DNA from: Candidatus Goldiibacteriota bacterium HGW-Goldbacteria-1
GTDB taxonomy: Bacteria; Oederibacteriota; PGYV01
Assembly: GCA_002839855.1 (NCBI GenBank)
Contig: PGYV01000004.1
Location: forward strand, 69,556-133,555
Reading direction: 5' to 3'
Length of the DNA stretch: 64,000 nucleotides
Shown: one piece after another, positions 1 through 9,366 of the stretch
Layout of the letters: each line of letters starts with the position of its first letter
Position numbering within the stretch: position 1 is the stretch's first letter
The notes under the pieces: generated by a model
The model's input: the letters and a program-made list of their open reading frames with translations, nothing else
Told to the model about the DNA's origin: nothing
Database searches by the model: none
Translations under genes and position numbers: made by a program

Positions 1-991
1 TTACCGCAAGCATGCCTTCAAGCAGCATTCCGCCGTATCCTACAAACTGCATGTCTTTTTTTGAATCAAGCTGTTTGGATACCGTACCTGACGCAACAAT
101 TGAATGAAACCCGGAAATAGCCCCGCATGCAACAGTTACAAAAAGTATCGGAAACATATACCCCACATTTTTTACGTTGAATCCGGTAAACGCAGGAAGT
201 GATATTTCCGGCCTGTATGCTATTACACCGGCAAACCCGGCAATTATTATCATGTAAAGAAGGAAAGAATTCAGATAATCCCTTGGCTGCAGAAGTATCC
301 AGACAGGCGTGACAGAGGCTATAAAGATGTACGCGAATAATATTAAGACCCATACAGTATAAGTAAGTTTTGCCGGGAACACCCCTCCAAACGCTATTCC
401 CGCCAGTAAAAACAAAACCCCTATTACAGTGGAAATAAACAGCGGCGCCTTTTTAACATACACCGCATACCCAAACAGCACGGCAATTAACATAAAAGCG
501 CCCGAAGCTGTTGCCACCTGCGGATAAGCCGTAAAGGTGTTGGCCACAACAATGGTAAAAACCGCAATTATAAGAACAAGCGCAAGCCATGTAAAGACAA
601 GAAAAACCCTTTTGCCGGCTTTGCCAAGATACTCTTCCATAAGCCCGCCGATGGACTTGCCGCCGTTTCTTACCGACACGACAAGCGACGCAAAATCGTG
701 AACCGCCCCCATAAAAATATTACCCAATATTATCCATAAAAAAACCGGCAGCCAGCCGAACATGGCGCCGGCTATCGGACCCACAATGGGCCCCACGCCC
801 GCAATTGACGCAAAGTGGTGTCCTAAAAGCACGTACCTTTTTGCGGGTTCAAAATCCACGCCGTCGCGCTGTTCATGCGCCGGGGTTTTTTTTGTATAAT
901 CAATTTGAAATTTGCGCGCTATCCACCTGCCATAAGTATGGTAGGCGGTTATAAACAAAGCCGCGGCAATAAGCATAAGCAAAAGTCCCAT
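1..991 (-). CDS. cstA: Carbon starvation protein CstA, N-terminal part (runs off window)
   Basis: Peptide/pyruvate transporter family of the inner membrane (CstA/BtsT type). About 330 codons are visible and the frame stays open to base 1, so the C-terminus lies outside the window. The start ATG at 991 follows a GGAGGG ribosome site 7 bases upstream. The protein opens with one hydrophobic helix, then the loop VLLGHHFASIAGVGPIVGP and a run of about eight membrane segments, as in CstA. The loop GGKSIGGLMEEYLG is also typical. It lies 37 bp downstream of a small membrane-protein gene and may be the last gene of the hslV-arg transcript. Substrate (peptide or pyruvate) cannot be told from the part seen. 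Confidence 0.9.
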   Translation of the reverse strand, partial: MGLLLMLIAAALFITAYHTYGRWIARKFQIDYTKKTPAHEQRDGVDFEPAKRYVLLGHHFASIAGVGPIVGPIAGAMFGWLPVFLWIILGNIFMGAVHDFASLVVSVRNGGKSIGGLMEEYLGKAGKRVFLVFTWLALVLIIAVFTIVVANTFTAYPQVATASGAFMLIAVLFGYAVYVKKAPLFISTVIGVLFLLAGIAFGGVFPAKLTYTVWVLILFAYIFIASVTPVWILLQPRDYLNSFLLYMIIIAGFAGVIAYRPEISLPAFTGFNVKNVGYMFPILFVTVACGAISGFHSIVASGTVSKQLDSKKDMQFVGYGGMLLEGMLAV

Positions 992-1028
992 TAATCATCC
1001 CTCCGTAATAATTGATAGAATCTTTCTA

Positions 1029-1475
1029 TTATTTTTTGGCCCAGGTATCTTCCTGGTGGAATATTTCACGCATTTCAAACTTTTTAACTGCCCTGAAAAT
1101 AAAAAAATATCCAAGAGGATGCACGTTGTTTGACAACAGATCCGGTATCATATGGGAAAGGTATGCTATAGTAAACACGGCGGCAAATGTAATCGCTTCG
1201 CCACCGATTAAAAGCCCAATTATCCAGGCAATAGGGACGTATTCCAGACAATGAAAAACAATATGAAGTTTTTTAAAATCCCCGGTGTATGATTTAATAA
1301 ACATGTGCTTAAAGTCAAATTTTCTTTCTTCCCTGACATAGTCCCAGACATGGTCCACGTCTATCAGAAACCCAAGAAAAAGTGACATTAATAAATACCA
1401 CACATTATAACCTGTTAACACCCACAGGCTGATGCTTGTAGGCACTGCCACAATTGCGTGCTGTGACGCCTTCAT
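1029..1475 (-). CDS. Small multi-span membrane protein with DVDH motif (hypothetical)
   Basis: 148 residues, about four membrane segments. Near residues 38-42 lies IDVDHVWD, an acidic/histidine motif like the one in the YdjM/DUF457 family of predicted membrane-bound metal-dependent hydrolases; a second conserved-looking stretch is YLSHMIPDLLSNNVHPLG near residues 105-122, with His and Asp residues that could complete a metal site. The ATG follows the argH stop codon directly (TAA ATG), so it is probably translated by coupling. Function unknown; membership of the YdjM-like family is a motif-level guess. Confidence 0.6.
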   Translation of the reverse strand: MKASQHAIVAVPTSISLWVLTGYNVWYLLMSLFLGFLIDVDHVWDYVREERKFDFKHMFIKSYTGDFKKLHIVFHCLEYVPIAWIIGLLIGGEAITFAAVFTIAYLSHMIPDLLSNNVHPLGYFFIFRAVKKFEMREIFHQEDTWAKK

Positions 1476-2828
1476 TTATTTAAGGAACCTTTCCGCGTCT
1501 GCAATCTGTTTTGTAACACTTTTAACAGAAGGCGACCCTGCCGTTTTCTTCATGTTTACGGATTTTTCCGGGCTTAATGACGCTATCATTTCCGCGTTAA
1601 GTTTTGGCGATATTTCCGCCAGTTCCGCCTTTGAAAGCTGCGTGAACTGTTTTTCTTTTTCCACACAGTAACCGACAAGTTTTCCCGTGATTTCGTGCGC
1701 GTCCCGAAAAGGCACACCCTGTTCCACAAGGTAATCTGCCACGTCTACGGAATACATAAAAGTATTTTCGTTATTATCTTTTTTAAACGCTATGTTATCA
1801 ATAAGCCTTGCAGCTATGTGCAGGCATGACTTTATTTCATCCAGTGACCTGAAAAGCGTCACTTTATCTTCCTGCATATCCTTATTGTATGTAAGCGGAA
1901 GCCCTTTCATCATTGCCAGCATGGATAATAGATTTCCCATAAAACCGGCTGACTTACCCCTTAAAAGTTCGGCTATGTCGGGGTTCTTTTTCTGCGGCAT
2001 AAGGCTGCTGCCTGTGGCAAACGAATCATCTATGTCAATTAAGTTAAATTCTGTTGTCGCGTACATTATAATCTCTTCTGCCATGCGTGAAAGATGAACA
2101 GATGACAATGAGCAGAAGTAGCAGAAATCCGCGGCAAAGTCCCTGTCAGAAACACCATCCATGCTGTTGGCGGAAATATTCTTAAACCCAAGCGCTTTTG
2201 CGGCGTACGCGCGGTCTATCGCGAAATTGCTGCCCGCTATCGCGCCGGAACCAAGCGGCATTACCGACACCCTCTCCCTGAAAGTATTAAGGAGTGTAAG
2301 GTCGCGTTTGAACATTTCAAAATACGCCATTGCCCAGTGCGCGGCAGAAACATACTGCGCCTGCTGCATGTGCGTATAGCCTTTTATAAAACTATTTGTA
2401 TTCTTCTTTGCCAGCTTTAGCAGCGCTTTCAATAACAACTTTAATTCTTTTTCTATAAGCGCGCTGTCTTCTATCACATACAGGCGGGTGTCCGTGGCTA
2501 CAAGGTCATTCCTGCTGCGTCCGGTGTGAAGTTTTTTGCCGGCGTCCCCGATAAGCGCGGTTAATTCCATTTCCACCGCGGAATGCACGTCTTCATATTT
2601 GGAAAAATCTATGCGGCTCTCCATGGCAAGCACTTTTTTCAGCCCTGACGTTATCTTTTTTTCCTCCGCGCCGGTAATTATGCCCGCGCGTGAAAGTGCG
2701 CCCGCGTGCGCTATGCCCGCGGCCACGTCATGCTTAAAAAGCCTTTTATCAAATGACACCGACGCGTTAAATTTGTCCGCTTCCGGATCTATCTGTTTTT
2801 TGAACCTGCCCTGCCATGTCTTCGCCAT
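1476..2828 (-). CDS. argH: Argininosuccinate lyase
   Basis: Last step of arginine synthesis: splits argininosuccinate to arginine and fumarate in the cytoplasm. 450 residues, the usual length. HTGRSRND at residues 101-108 and the fumarase/lyase signature GSSLMPQKKNP at 273-283 with its catalytic loop serine are intact, as is the active-site THMQQAQ segment near 152. It is 22 bp downstream of argG in the order argB-argD-argF-argG-argH, which strongly supports the assignment. Confidence 0.97.
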   Translation of the reverse strand: MAKTWQGRFKKQIDPEADKFNASVSFDKRLFKHDVAAGIAHAGALSRAGIITGAEEKKITSGLKKVLAMESRIDFSKYEDVHSAVEMELTALIGDAGKKLHTGRSRNDLVATDTRLYVIEDSALIEKELKLLLKALLKLAKKNTNSFIKGYTHMQQAQYVSAAHWAMAYFEMFKRDLTLLNTFRERVSVMPLGSGAIAGSNFAIDRAYAAKALGFKNISANSMDGVSDRDFAADFCYFCSLSSVHLSRMAEEIIMYATTEFNLIDIDDSFATGSSLMPQKKNPDIAELLRGKSAGFMGNLLSMLAMMKGLPLTYNKDMQEDKVTLFRSLDEIKSCLHIAARLIDNIAFKKDNNENTFMYSVDVADYLVEQGVPFRDAHEITGKLVGYCVEKEKQFTQLSKAELAEISPKLNAEMIASLSPEKSVNMKKTAGSPSVKSVTKQIADAERFLK

Positions 2829-2850
2829 TTTTCACCTTTGTAAAATATAT

Positions 2851-4068
2851 TTATTTTTTCTTCCTGTTTATCTGGTTGAAAATCTTAAGCTGCAATCCGT
2901 AAAGGTTAATGAACCCTTTGGCGTCTTTCTGAGAATAAACTTCGTCTTCTTCAAATGTCGCGTAAGCCATTGAATACAGGCTGTTAGGCGATGTCTTGCC
3001 CGCCGGTATTACGTGGCCTTTAAAAAGTTTAAGCTTTACGTCGCCGGTCACCGTTTCCTGTGTCTTGTCAATAAAAGCGGAGATGGCTTCCCTTAAAGGC
3101 GCGAACCACATTCCATTATATATCAGTTCCGTGAATTTAAGTTCCAGCTGCTGTTTATAGTGCGCGGTGTCCCTGTCCAGCGTAATTTCTTCCAGTTCTT
3201 TATGCGCGGCAAATAAAAGCGTTCCGCCGGGTGTTTCATATACTCCCCTTGACTTAATGCCTACAAGCCTGTTTTCAACCATGTCCACAAACCCTATGCC
3301 GTGCTTTCCGCCAAGTTCGTTTAATTTTGTGATAAGCGCAACGGGCTCCATTTTTTTGCCGTTAATCCCGACAGGAATCCCTTTCACAAAATTAATTGTG
3401 ACATACTGCGGCGTCTCTGCCGCGTTTTTAATTGTGGATATCCTGCTTAACACTTCTTCCGGACACTCTTTAGCCGGGTCTTCAAGTATTCCGCCTTCGT
3501 GCGAGATATGCCATAAATTATCGTCTTCCGAATATGGTTTCTTTTTTGTGACAGGTACCGGCACTCCGTGCGCTTTGGCGTAATCAATGGCCTCTGACCT
3601 TGAACGGATTGTCCAGTTGTCATCTTTCCACGCGGCTATAATAGTAAGCTGCGGCGCAAGCGCTTTATACGTAAGTTCAAAACGCACCTGGTCATTTCCC
3701 TTGCCTGTGGCGCCGTGTGATACCGCGTCCGCCCCTTCTTTTAATGCTATTTCCACCTGCGCCTTGGCGATTATCGGCCTGGCAATGGATGTGCCCAGCA
3801 GATATTTGCCTTCATAAACCCCGCCTGACTTTATCATAGGGAACACGTATTCTTTCATGAATTCTTCTTTTTTATCAAGCACGTACACTTTATCCGCGCC
3901 GCTGGCTATGGCCTTTTTTTCCGTGGCTTTAAAATCATCCTTCTGGCCCACGTCCACCACGCACGCTATTACTTTACAGCCGTATGTTTCTTTTAACCAC
4001 GGCACGATTACGGATGTGTCAAGCCCGCCCGAATACGCAAGTACAACCTTATTTACTTTCTTTGCCAT
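2851..4068 (-). CDS. argG: Argininosuccinate synthase
   Basis: Joins citrulline and aspartate at the cost of ATP to make argininosuccinate. 405 residues, normal length. The PP-loop ATP site [10 protein letters not shown] lies at residues 11-20; the [16 protein letters not shown] stretch and the SREGGILE-like segment (here [10 protein letters not shown]) are typical of type I synthases. The start ATG follows GAGGAAAAG. It sits 49 bp after argF; that gap carries a GC-rich 5-8 bp hairpin (4096-4118) without a downstream U run on the coding side. Confidence 0.97.
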   Translation of the reverse strand: MAKKVNKVVLAYSGGLDTSVIVPWLKETYGCKVIACVVDVGQKDDFKATEKKAIASGADKVYVLDKKEEFMKEYVFPMIKSGGVYEGKYLLGTSIARPIIAKAQVEIALKEGADAVSHGATGKGNDQVRFELTYKALAPQLTIIAAWKDDNWTIRSRSEAIDYAKAHGVPVPVTKKKPYSEDDNLWHISHEGGILEDPAKECPEEVLSRISTIKNAAETPQYVTINFVKGIPVGINGKKMEPVALITKLNELGGKHGIGFVDMVENRLVGIKSRGVYETPGGTLLFAAHKELEEITLDRDTAHYKQQLELKFTELIYNGMWFAPLREAISAFIDKTQETVTGDVKLKLFKGHVIPAGKTSPNSLYSMAYATFEEDEVYSQKDAKGFINLYGLQLKIFNQINRKKK

Positions 4069-4117
4069 TTTCTTTTCCTCGCTTTTTAGTTTTATAAGCC
4101 GCCATTTTGGGGCGGTT

Positions 4118-5059
4118 TTATTTATTTCCCATCAGCAGAGCCATTACGCCTTTTTGCACGTGCAGCCTGTTTTCCGCTTCATCAAAAACCACCGACTGGG
4201 GCCCGTCTATAACCTCTGCCGATATTTCTTCGCCCCTGTGCGCTGGCAGGCAGTGCATTACAATAGCGTCTTTTTTTGCAAGCCTTACAAGTTCCGAATT
4301 TATCTGAAACCCGGTAAAGTCTTTTTTTCTTTTTTCCGATTCCTCTTCCTGCCCCATGCTTGTCCAGACATCGGTGTAAATTACGTCCGCGTTTTCAACA
4401 GCCGCGCGCGGGTCATTTGTAAATATAAGATCTGTCCCGTTATCAGCTGCGGATTTTTTTGCCCTGGCAAACACTGCCGGGTCCGGTTCGTACCCTTTTG
4501 GGGAAGCCACCCTTAAATTTAAATCCGCTTTGGGCGCTCCAAACATCCATGAATTGCAGACGTTATTGGCATCGCCCACGTAGGCAACTGTAATTCCCTT
4601 TAATACTTTCTTCTTATCTTTTATGGTAAGTATGTCCGCCAGTATCTGGCAGGGATGCGTAAAATCAGTAAGCCCGTTTATAACCGGTATGGTCGCGTTT
4701 GCCGCAAGTTCTTCCACTTCGCTGTGGTCATACGTCCTTATCATTATGCCGTCCAGATAGCGCGATAAAACCCTTGCGGTATCCGCCACTGTTTCGCCGC
4801 GTCCAAGCTGAAGTTCGCTTGGGCTTAAGTACAGCGCCGCGCCGCCAAGCTGAAACATCCCGATTTCAAAAGAGACCCTTGTGCGCGTGGAACTTTTTCT
4901 GAAAATCATTCCCAGCGCTTTTCCAAGAAGGGGGACAAACATCTCTCCGCTTTTCTGCTTTTCCCTGATATTCTCTGATACTGAAAGTATAAGAGAAATT
5001 TCATCCTTTGTGTATTCATCAAGCGTCAGCAGGTCTTTTTTTGAAAGTTTGTTAATCAT
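4118..5059 (-). CDS. argF: Ornithine carbamoyltransferase (anabolic type)
   Basis: Transfers the carbamoyl group from carbamoyl phosphate to ornithine, giving citrulline. 313 residues. Carbamoyl-phosphate loop STRTR at residues 57-61 (within [13 protein letters not shown]), HPCQ near 137 and the ornithine-binding HCLPAHRG near 270 are all present. The position between argD and argG and the absence of arginine deiminase or carbamate kinase genes nearby argue for the biosynthetic rather than the catabolic enzyme. A ribosome site of the form GGAGG lies a few bases before the ATG. Confidence 0.96.
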   Translation of the reverse strand: MINKLSKKDLLTLDEYTKDEISLILSVSENIREKQKSGEMFVPLLGKALGMIFRKSSTRTRVSFEIGMFQLGGAALYLSPSELQLGRGETVADTARVLSRYLDGIMIRTYDHSEVEELAANATIPVINGLTDFTHPCQILADILTIKDKKKVLKGITVAYVGDANNVCNSWMFGAPKADLNLRVASPKGYEPDPAVFARAKKSAADNGTDLIFTNDPRAAVENADVIYTDVWTSMGQEEESEKRKKDFTGFQINSELVRLAKKDAIVMHCLPAHRGEEISAEVIDGPQSVVFDEAENRLHVQKGVMALLMGNK

Positions 5060-5098
5060 TATTACCTCCGGATATTTTCTTTCTTCTTTAAAAACATA

Positions 5099-6289
5099 TC
5101 ATGCAAGCGACCGGTTGATTACCTTTACGGCTTTATCAGCCTGCTTTTGCGTTATTATCAAAGGCGGCACAAGCCTTAAAACATTTGGCTTGCACGCGTT
5201 AATGATAACTCCCTGTTTAAACGCCCTTGCCGCGGCTTCATTCGCGTTATCGCCTGTAAGTTCAACACCTATAATAAGCCCCATTCCTCTTATATCCTTA
5301 ATTACAGGGTTATTAAGTTTCTTTAAATCTTTCATTAACTTATTGCCCTTTGTCAGCGCCATTTTTAACATTGATTTTGTGTTTACCTGTTTCAATACCG
5401 CATAACCTGCCGCGCACGCCACGGGATTTCCGCCCATTGTTGTGCCGTGGTCGCCCACTGTATAGACATCTTCAAGTTTTTCAGAAATTATAACAGCTGA
5501 CAGCGGAAGCCCGCCGCCTAAACCTTTTCCAAGGGTCATCATATCGGGTTCAAACCCAAAGTTCTGATACGCAAAAAGTTTTCCCGTGCGGCCAAGCCCT
5601 GTCTGCACTTCATCCGCGATTAAAAGGACATTCTTTTTTTCGCACAGCGCTTTTAATTCCTTAAAATAGTTTTTATCAGGAAACAATACGCCGCCTTCCG
5701 CCTGAATGGGTTCTACCAGGACAGCGGCGGTCTTGTCATCTATAAGTTTTTCCACGGAAGAAATATTATTAAAGTCCGCGTACATAAACCCTTCGGGAAG
5801 CGGCTTTAAATATTTGTGGAATTTTTCCTGCGCTGTTGCCGTAAGGGCCGCGATTGTCCTGCCGTGAAAACTGTTGCGCATTGTTATAACTTTATAAGCG
5901 CCGTTTTTATGCAGCATTCCCCACTTGCGGACAATCTTAATTGCCACTTCTGTGGCTTCCGCGCCGGAGTTTACGTAAAAGACCTTGCTGCCGAAAGAAT
6001 TTTTTACAAGCAGTTCCGCCAGTTTAATCTGATTTTCGCTGTAAAACCAGTTGGAAGTGTGAGTGTACTTTTTTATCTGCGCTGTCATGGCGGCGTTGAC
6101 CACGGGATTATTATAGCCAAGCAGGTTTACAGCAACACCCGCCAGAAGGTCTATATACTTTTTCCCGGCAGTATCTGTAATTTCCGCGCCTTTCCCCTTT
6201 GCGAAGACCGCGTCGTAGCGCTTGAAAGTATTGCCTATGTATTTTTTATCGTCAGCTTTTAATTTGTTATTCATATTTTTATCCGGCAC
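5099..6289 (-). CDS. argD: Acetylornithine aminotransferase
   Basis: PLP-dependent class III aminotransferase that makes N-acetylornithine from N-acetylglutamate semialdehyde; members often also serve lysine synthesis. 396 residues. Visible are the SGAEATEVAIKIVRKW segment, the DEVQTGLGRTGK stretch with the PLP-binding Asp, the Schiff-base lysine in TLGKGLGGG near residue 255, and the GTTMGGNP phosphate loop. The stop lies directly beside the argB-side gene order (argB ends at 6290), so the start is coupled to argB. Specificity rests on the operon. Confidence 0.94.
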   Translation of the reverse strand: MPDKNMNNKLKADDKKYIGNTFKRYDAVFAKGKGAEITDTAGKKYIDLLAGVAVNLLGYNNPVVNAAMTAQIKKYTHTSNWFYSENQIKLAELLVKNSFGSKVFYVNSGAEATEVAIKIVRKWGMLHKNGAYKVITMRNSFHGRTIAALTATAQEKFHKYLKPLPEGFMYADFNNISSVEKLIDDKTAAVLVEPIQAEGGVLFPDKNYFKELKALCEKKNVLLIADEVQTGLGRTGKLFAYQNFGFEPDMMTLGKGLGGGLPLSAVIISEKLEDVYTVGDHGTTMGGNPVACAAGYAVLKQVNTKSMLKMALTKGNKLMKDLKKLNNPVIKDIRGMGLIIGVELTGDNANEAAARAFKQGVIINACKPNVLRLVPPLIITQKQADKAVKVINRSLA

Positions 6290-7138
6290 TTATTTAACTA
6301 TTTCCGTGCCTGTCCCCTCCTTGGTGAATATTTCAAGAAGCATAGAATGTTCTTTTGTACCGTTTATTATGTGCACTTTTTTAACGCCCGCTGCCACTGT
6401 TTCTTTCGCGGAATTAAGTTTGGGAATCATGCCGCCTGTTATCTGTTTATTTTTTATATTTTTCGCAATGTCACCGGCGCGCAGCGTAGCCACATATTTG
6501 CCGTTAATTTTAACGCCGTCAGTATCCGTAATATAAATAAGTTTGTCGGCTTTCAGCGCCTTTGCCACTTCTGCCGCCGCTAAATCCGCGTTTATGTTAT
6601 AACCGTTGCCCTGCGCGTCCGTGCCTATAGGCGCTATTACCGGCAGGTACCCTTTTTCTTCAAGCGTGTCCAAAAGGCCGGTGTTTACTTTTGTCACTTC
6701 GCCCACAAAACCTATATCCACTTTACCTTCCTTTTTTTTCTTTGCTATAAGCAGGTTGCCGTCTTTGCCGGACAAACCAATGGCGTTAAGGTTGTGAAGG
6801 TTTAAGCTGCGGACTATATCTTTATTTACTTTCCCGATAAGCACCATGGACGCGATATCAAGCATCTCTTTATCCGTTACCCTGTGCCCCTGCACAAAGA
6901 CCGCTTCTTTGCCAAGTTTTTTTGCCATTGCGGAAATTTCATCGCCGCCGCCGTGCACCAAAACCGTACGCACGCCTACGTAATTAAGCAGGGCCACATC
7001 TTCCATGAAGAAGTTTTTAAACTTTTCTTCCGCCATGGCGCTGCCGCCGTATTTTATAACAAACGTCGCGCCCGTAAATTTTTTGATATACGGAAGCGCC
7101 TCTGTAAGTACCCGTGCCTTTTCAATAGCGTTTACCAT
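6290..7138 (-). CDS. argB: Acetylglutamate kinase
   Basis: Phosphorylates N-acetylglutamate, the usual feedback-controlled step of arginine synthesis. The start is set at the ATG at 7138 (protein MVNAIEKARV), 7 bases after AAGGAG; an in-frame upstream extension to 7195 exists but is made of a low-complexity intergenic repeat and has no ribosome site. 282 residues. Glycine-rich VIKYGGSAM and VLVHGGGDEIS, ITGGMIPKL and IINGTKEHSMLLEIFTKEGTGT are family hallmarks. The N-terminal helix (EKARVLTEALPYIKKF) resembles that of arginine-inhibited kinases, which would allow feedback control (inference). Confidence 0.96.
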   Translation of the reverse strand: MVNAIEKARVLTEALPYIKKFTGATFVIKYGGSAMAEEKFKNFFMEDVALLNYVGVRTVLVHGGGDEISAMAKKLGKEAVFVQGHRVTDKEMLDIASMVLIGKVNKDIVRSLNLHNLNAIGLSGKDGNLLIAKKKKEGKVDIGFVGEVTKVNTGLLDTLEEKGYLPVIAPIGTDAQGNGYNINADLAAAEVAKALKADKLIYITDTDGVKINGKYVATLRAGDIAKNIKNKQITGGMIPKLNSAKETVAAGVKKVHIINGTKEHSMLLEIFTKEGTGTEIVK

Positions 7139-7160
7139 TTTTTTGCTCCTTGTTGTCAAC

Positions 7161-7206
7161 CGTTCTACCTTCCAAGCCTCTAAGCCTCCAACCATCCAAG
7201 CCTCTG
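7161..7206 (-). repeat. Degenerate GCTTGG/GCTTAG repeat between hslU and argB
   Basis: Read on the minus strand, the hslU-argB gap consists largely of imperfect repeats of the words GCTTGGA and GCTTAGA joined by GGTTGG. A 23-base core (7180-7202) matches 19 of 23 bases of a segment at 42778-42800, 35 kb away in another gap. It creates a spurious in-frame N-terminal extension of argB. Low-complexity intergenic element; no function known to me. Confidence 0.6.
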
Positions 7207-7208
7207 CC

Positions 7209-8582
7209 TTAAAGAATGTACTTACTTAAATCCCTGTCCTTCACCATATCTTTCAGCTTGCCTTCCACCCAGTCCTTTGTGACAAGGCGTTTTTCTTTTT
7301 TACCGTAAGGCGCGTCAAACAGCACGTCTTCAAGCACCTTTTCTATTATAGTATGCAGCCTTCTTGCGCCTATATTTTCCGTGGTCTCGTTTACTTCAAA
7401 CGCAAGCTGTGCCAAAGCTGTTATTGAGCCGTCGTCAAAATCAAGTTTCACGTCATCTGTTTCAAGCAGCGCCGAATACTGTTTTATCAGCGAATTCTCC
7501 GGTTCTTTTAATATTCGCTCAAAATCGTTCTGCGTCAGGCTGCTAAGTTCCACCCGTATCGGAAACCTGCCCTGCAATTCCGGTATTAAATCTGACGGTT
7601 TGGAAACATGAAACGCGCCCGCCGCAATAAACAATATGTGGTCTGTCCTTACCGTTCCGTATTTTGTCATGACAGTTGTGCCTTCCACTATCGGAAGGAT
7701 ATCGCGCTGCACGCCTTCGCGTGATACATCAACGCCGCTTCCATGGGCATTACTGCTTGCAATCTTATCAAGTTCATCAATGAAAACAATGCCGTTTCCT
7801 TGCACAAGTTCAAGCGCTTCTTTTGTCACCTTGTCCATATCCACAAGCTTTGCGGTTTCTTCTTCCAGTATAATCGCCCTGGCTTCGCGTATTGTCACTT
7901 TTTTCTTTTTAACCTTGGCGCCGCCCAGATTTTCCATCATGTCCTGAAGCCCCATTCCAATATCTTCCATTGACTGCCCCGACATTATTTCAAACATGGG
8001 CGCCTGCCTGGGCCTTGTATTTATTTCCACATATTTATCTTCCATCTCGCCGCGTTTTAACTGCTGCCTGAATTTTTCCCTTGTATCCTTAAACCTTTCG
8101 GTTTCCTGCTTCTGCTGCTCTATTTCTTCTTCGGTCATCATTGATTTTTTCTGCTGCCTTACCGGCGGCACTAAAAGGTCCAGCAGCCTGTCTTCCACAA
8201 GGCCTTCGGCTTTTACTTTTACCATAGCCATATGGTCATCGCGCACCATATTAACGCCCGCCTGCATAATGTCTTTTACAATTGATTCCACGTCACGGCC
8301 CACATAGCCCACTTCGGTAAACTTTGACGCTTCCACTTTTATGAAAGGCGCGCGTACAAGTTTTGCAAGCCTGCGCGCAATTTCTGTCTTACCCACGCCG
8401 GTGGGCCCTATCATCAGAATATTTTTCGGCGTCACTTCTTCCTGCATATCAGCCGGAAGTTTCTGACGCCTTATCCTGTTGCGCAGCGCGACTGCCACGG
8501 CTTTTTTTGCATTATCCTGCCCTATAATATATTTATCAAGCTGTTCAACTATCTCTTTTGGTGTAAATTCTTTTGCCATCAT
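7209..8582 (-). CDS. hslU: ATP-dependent protease ATPase subunit HslU (ClpY)
   Basis: AAA+ unfoldase ring that feeds proteins into HslV. 457 residues. Walker A GPTGVGKT at residues 59-66, the GYVGRDVE pore-loop region, a charged I-domain (about 115-230, rich in Lys/Glu/Gln), Walker B GIVFIDELDK and the sensor region GRFPIRVEL are present; the C-terminal tail DRDLSKYIL is the peptide that inserts into HslV. Two adjacent ATG codons (8582 and 8579) are possible; the second is better spaced from AGGGG. It starts 6 bp after the hslV stop. Confidence 0.97.
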   Translation of the reverse strand: MMAKEFTPKEIVEQLDKYIIGQDNAKKAVAVALRNRIRRQKLPADMQEEVTPKNILMIGPTGVGKTEIARRLAKLVRAPFIKVEASKFTEVGYVGRDVESIVKDIMQAGVNMVRDDHMAMVKVKAEGLVEDRLLDLLVPPVRQQKKSMMTEEEIEQQKQETERFKDTREKFRQQLKRGEMEDKYVEINTRPRQAPMFEIMSGQSMEDIGMGLQDMMENLGGAKVKKKKVTIREARAIILEEETAKLVDMDKVTKEALELVQGNGIVFIDELDKIASSNAHGSGVDVSREGVQRDILPIVEGTTVMTKYGTVRTDHILFIAAGAFHVSKPSDLIPELQGRFPIRVELSSLTQNDFERILKEPENSLIKQYSALLETDDVKLDFDDGSITALAQLAFEVNETTENIGARRLHTIIEKVLEDVLFDAPYGKKEKRLVTKDWVEGKLKDMVKDRDLSKYIL

Positions 8583-8588
8583 ATGCCC

Positions 8589-9119
8589 CTATAGTTCTTC
8601 TATTGTGATGTTATCGTTTGTGTAAATACAGATTTCCGAAGCAATCTTCATTGATTCAGCCACAATTTCACGCGCGGACTTATCCGTAAACCTGCTCATC
8701 GCGCGCGCCGCGGCAAGCGCGTATGTGCCGCCGGAGCCGATTGCCGTAATTCCGTCTTCAGGCTCTATTACTTCGCCGTTGCCGGATACAACATATGTCT
8801 TTTCGCTGTCTGCCACTATTAAAAGCGCGTCAAGCTGCTTTAACATCTTATCCGTGCGCCAGTCTTTGGCAAGTTCCACGGCCGCCCTTTGAAGCAGCCA
8901 GTTATGTTCCTTTAATTTCGCTTCAAACCTGTCAAAAAGGGTGAATGCGTCCGCGACCGAACCCGCAAAACCCGCGATTATTTTATTCTTTCCTTCAATG
9001 GTGCGGACTTTTTTGGCGCTCTGCTTCATTATAGTATTGCCCATTGTCACCTGCCCGTCGCCGCCTATGACCGTCTTTCCGTTTTTCCTGACACAAAGTA
9101 TCGTTGTCGCGTGAAACAT
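8589..9119 (-). CDS. hslV: ATP-dependent protease peptidase subunit HslV (ClpQ)
   Basis: Proteasome-like threonine peptidase, partner of HslU. The ATG at 9119 is chosen: GGAGG lies 5 bases upstream, and it gives the normal N-terminus MFHATTIL, in which Thr5 becomes the catalytic N-terminal Thr after removal of a short propeptide. An in-frame TTG at 9131 would place the start inside the ribosome site. 176 residues; [25 protein letters not shown] and the C-terminal [14 protein letters not shown] match the family closely. First gene of the hslVU-arg transcript. Confidence 0.97.
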   Translation of the reverse strand: MFHATTILCVRKNGKTVIGGDGQVTMGNTIMKQSAKKVRTIEGKNKIIAGFAGSVADAFTLFDRFEAKLKEHNWLLQRAAVELAKDWRTDKMLKQLDALLIVADSEKTYVVSGNGEVIEPEDGITAIGSGGTYALAAARAMSRFTDKSAREIVAESMKIASEICIYTNDNITIEEL

Positions 9120-9156
9120 ATTTTCCTCCAATATAATAAGGGAAATGTAGAATATA

Positions 9157-9186
9157 AGTATATCATAATGAAGGATTAAATTTCAA
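9157..9186 (-). promoter_or_regulatory. Sigma-70-type promoter for hslV
   Basis: On the minus strand TTGAAA (9186-9181), an 18-base spacer and TATACT (9162-9157). Expected start near 9150, giving a leader of about 30 bases before the hslV ATG. No later promoter of this quality was seen between hslV and cstA, so it may serve the whole arginine block. Confidence 0.6.
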
Positions 9187-9295
9187 TGGCTTTAAGGCCG
9201 CCTTAAATCCCTTTTCCTTATAATATAAGGGCTGATAATACCCGATTTACACAGCATCATAGCCGGCCGGCGGCTTTTTGGCTAAACTTTTTCAA

Positions 9296-9324
9296 TTGAC
9301 TAATCCCGCCATAATTGTTATTAT
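9296..9324 (+). promoter_or_regulatory. Consensus sigma-70 promoter upstream of the 6S RNA
   Basis: TTGACT at 9296-9301, exactly 17 bases, then TATTAT at 9319-9324. The predicted start is near 9331, about 35-45 bases before the first base-paired part of the 6S-like RNA, so the primary transcript would need 5' trimming or carries a longer leader. Confidence 0.65.
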
Positions 9325-9366
9325 TACCCACACGATAAACGTTGCTTTTTGAGACAGTATAGACTG

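Noticed and set aside
4096-4118. Terminator between argF and argG
   Set aside because: Hairpin is short and, on the coding strand, is not followed by a U run; the T-rich side faces the plus strand, where no gene ends.
7139-7195. N-terminal extension of argB
   Set aside because: Encoded by a low-complexity repeat; the ATG at 7138 has an AAGGAG ribosome site and the usual protein start.
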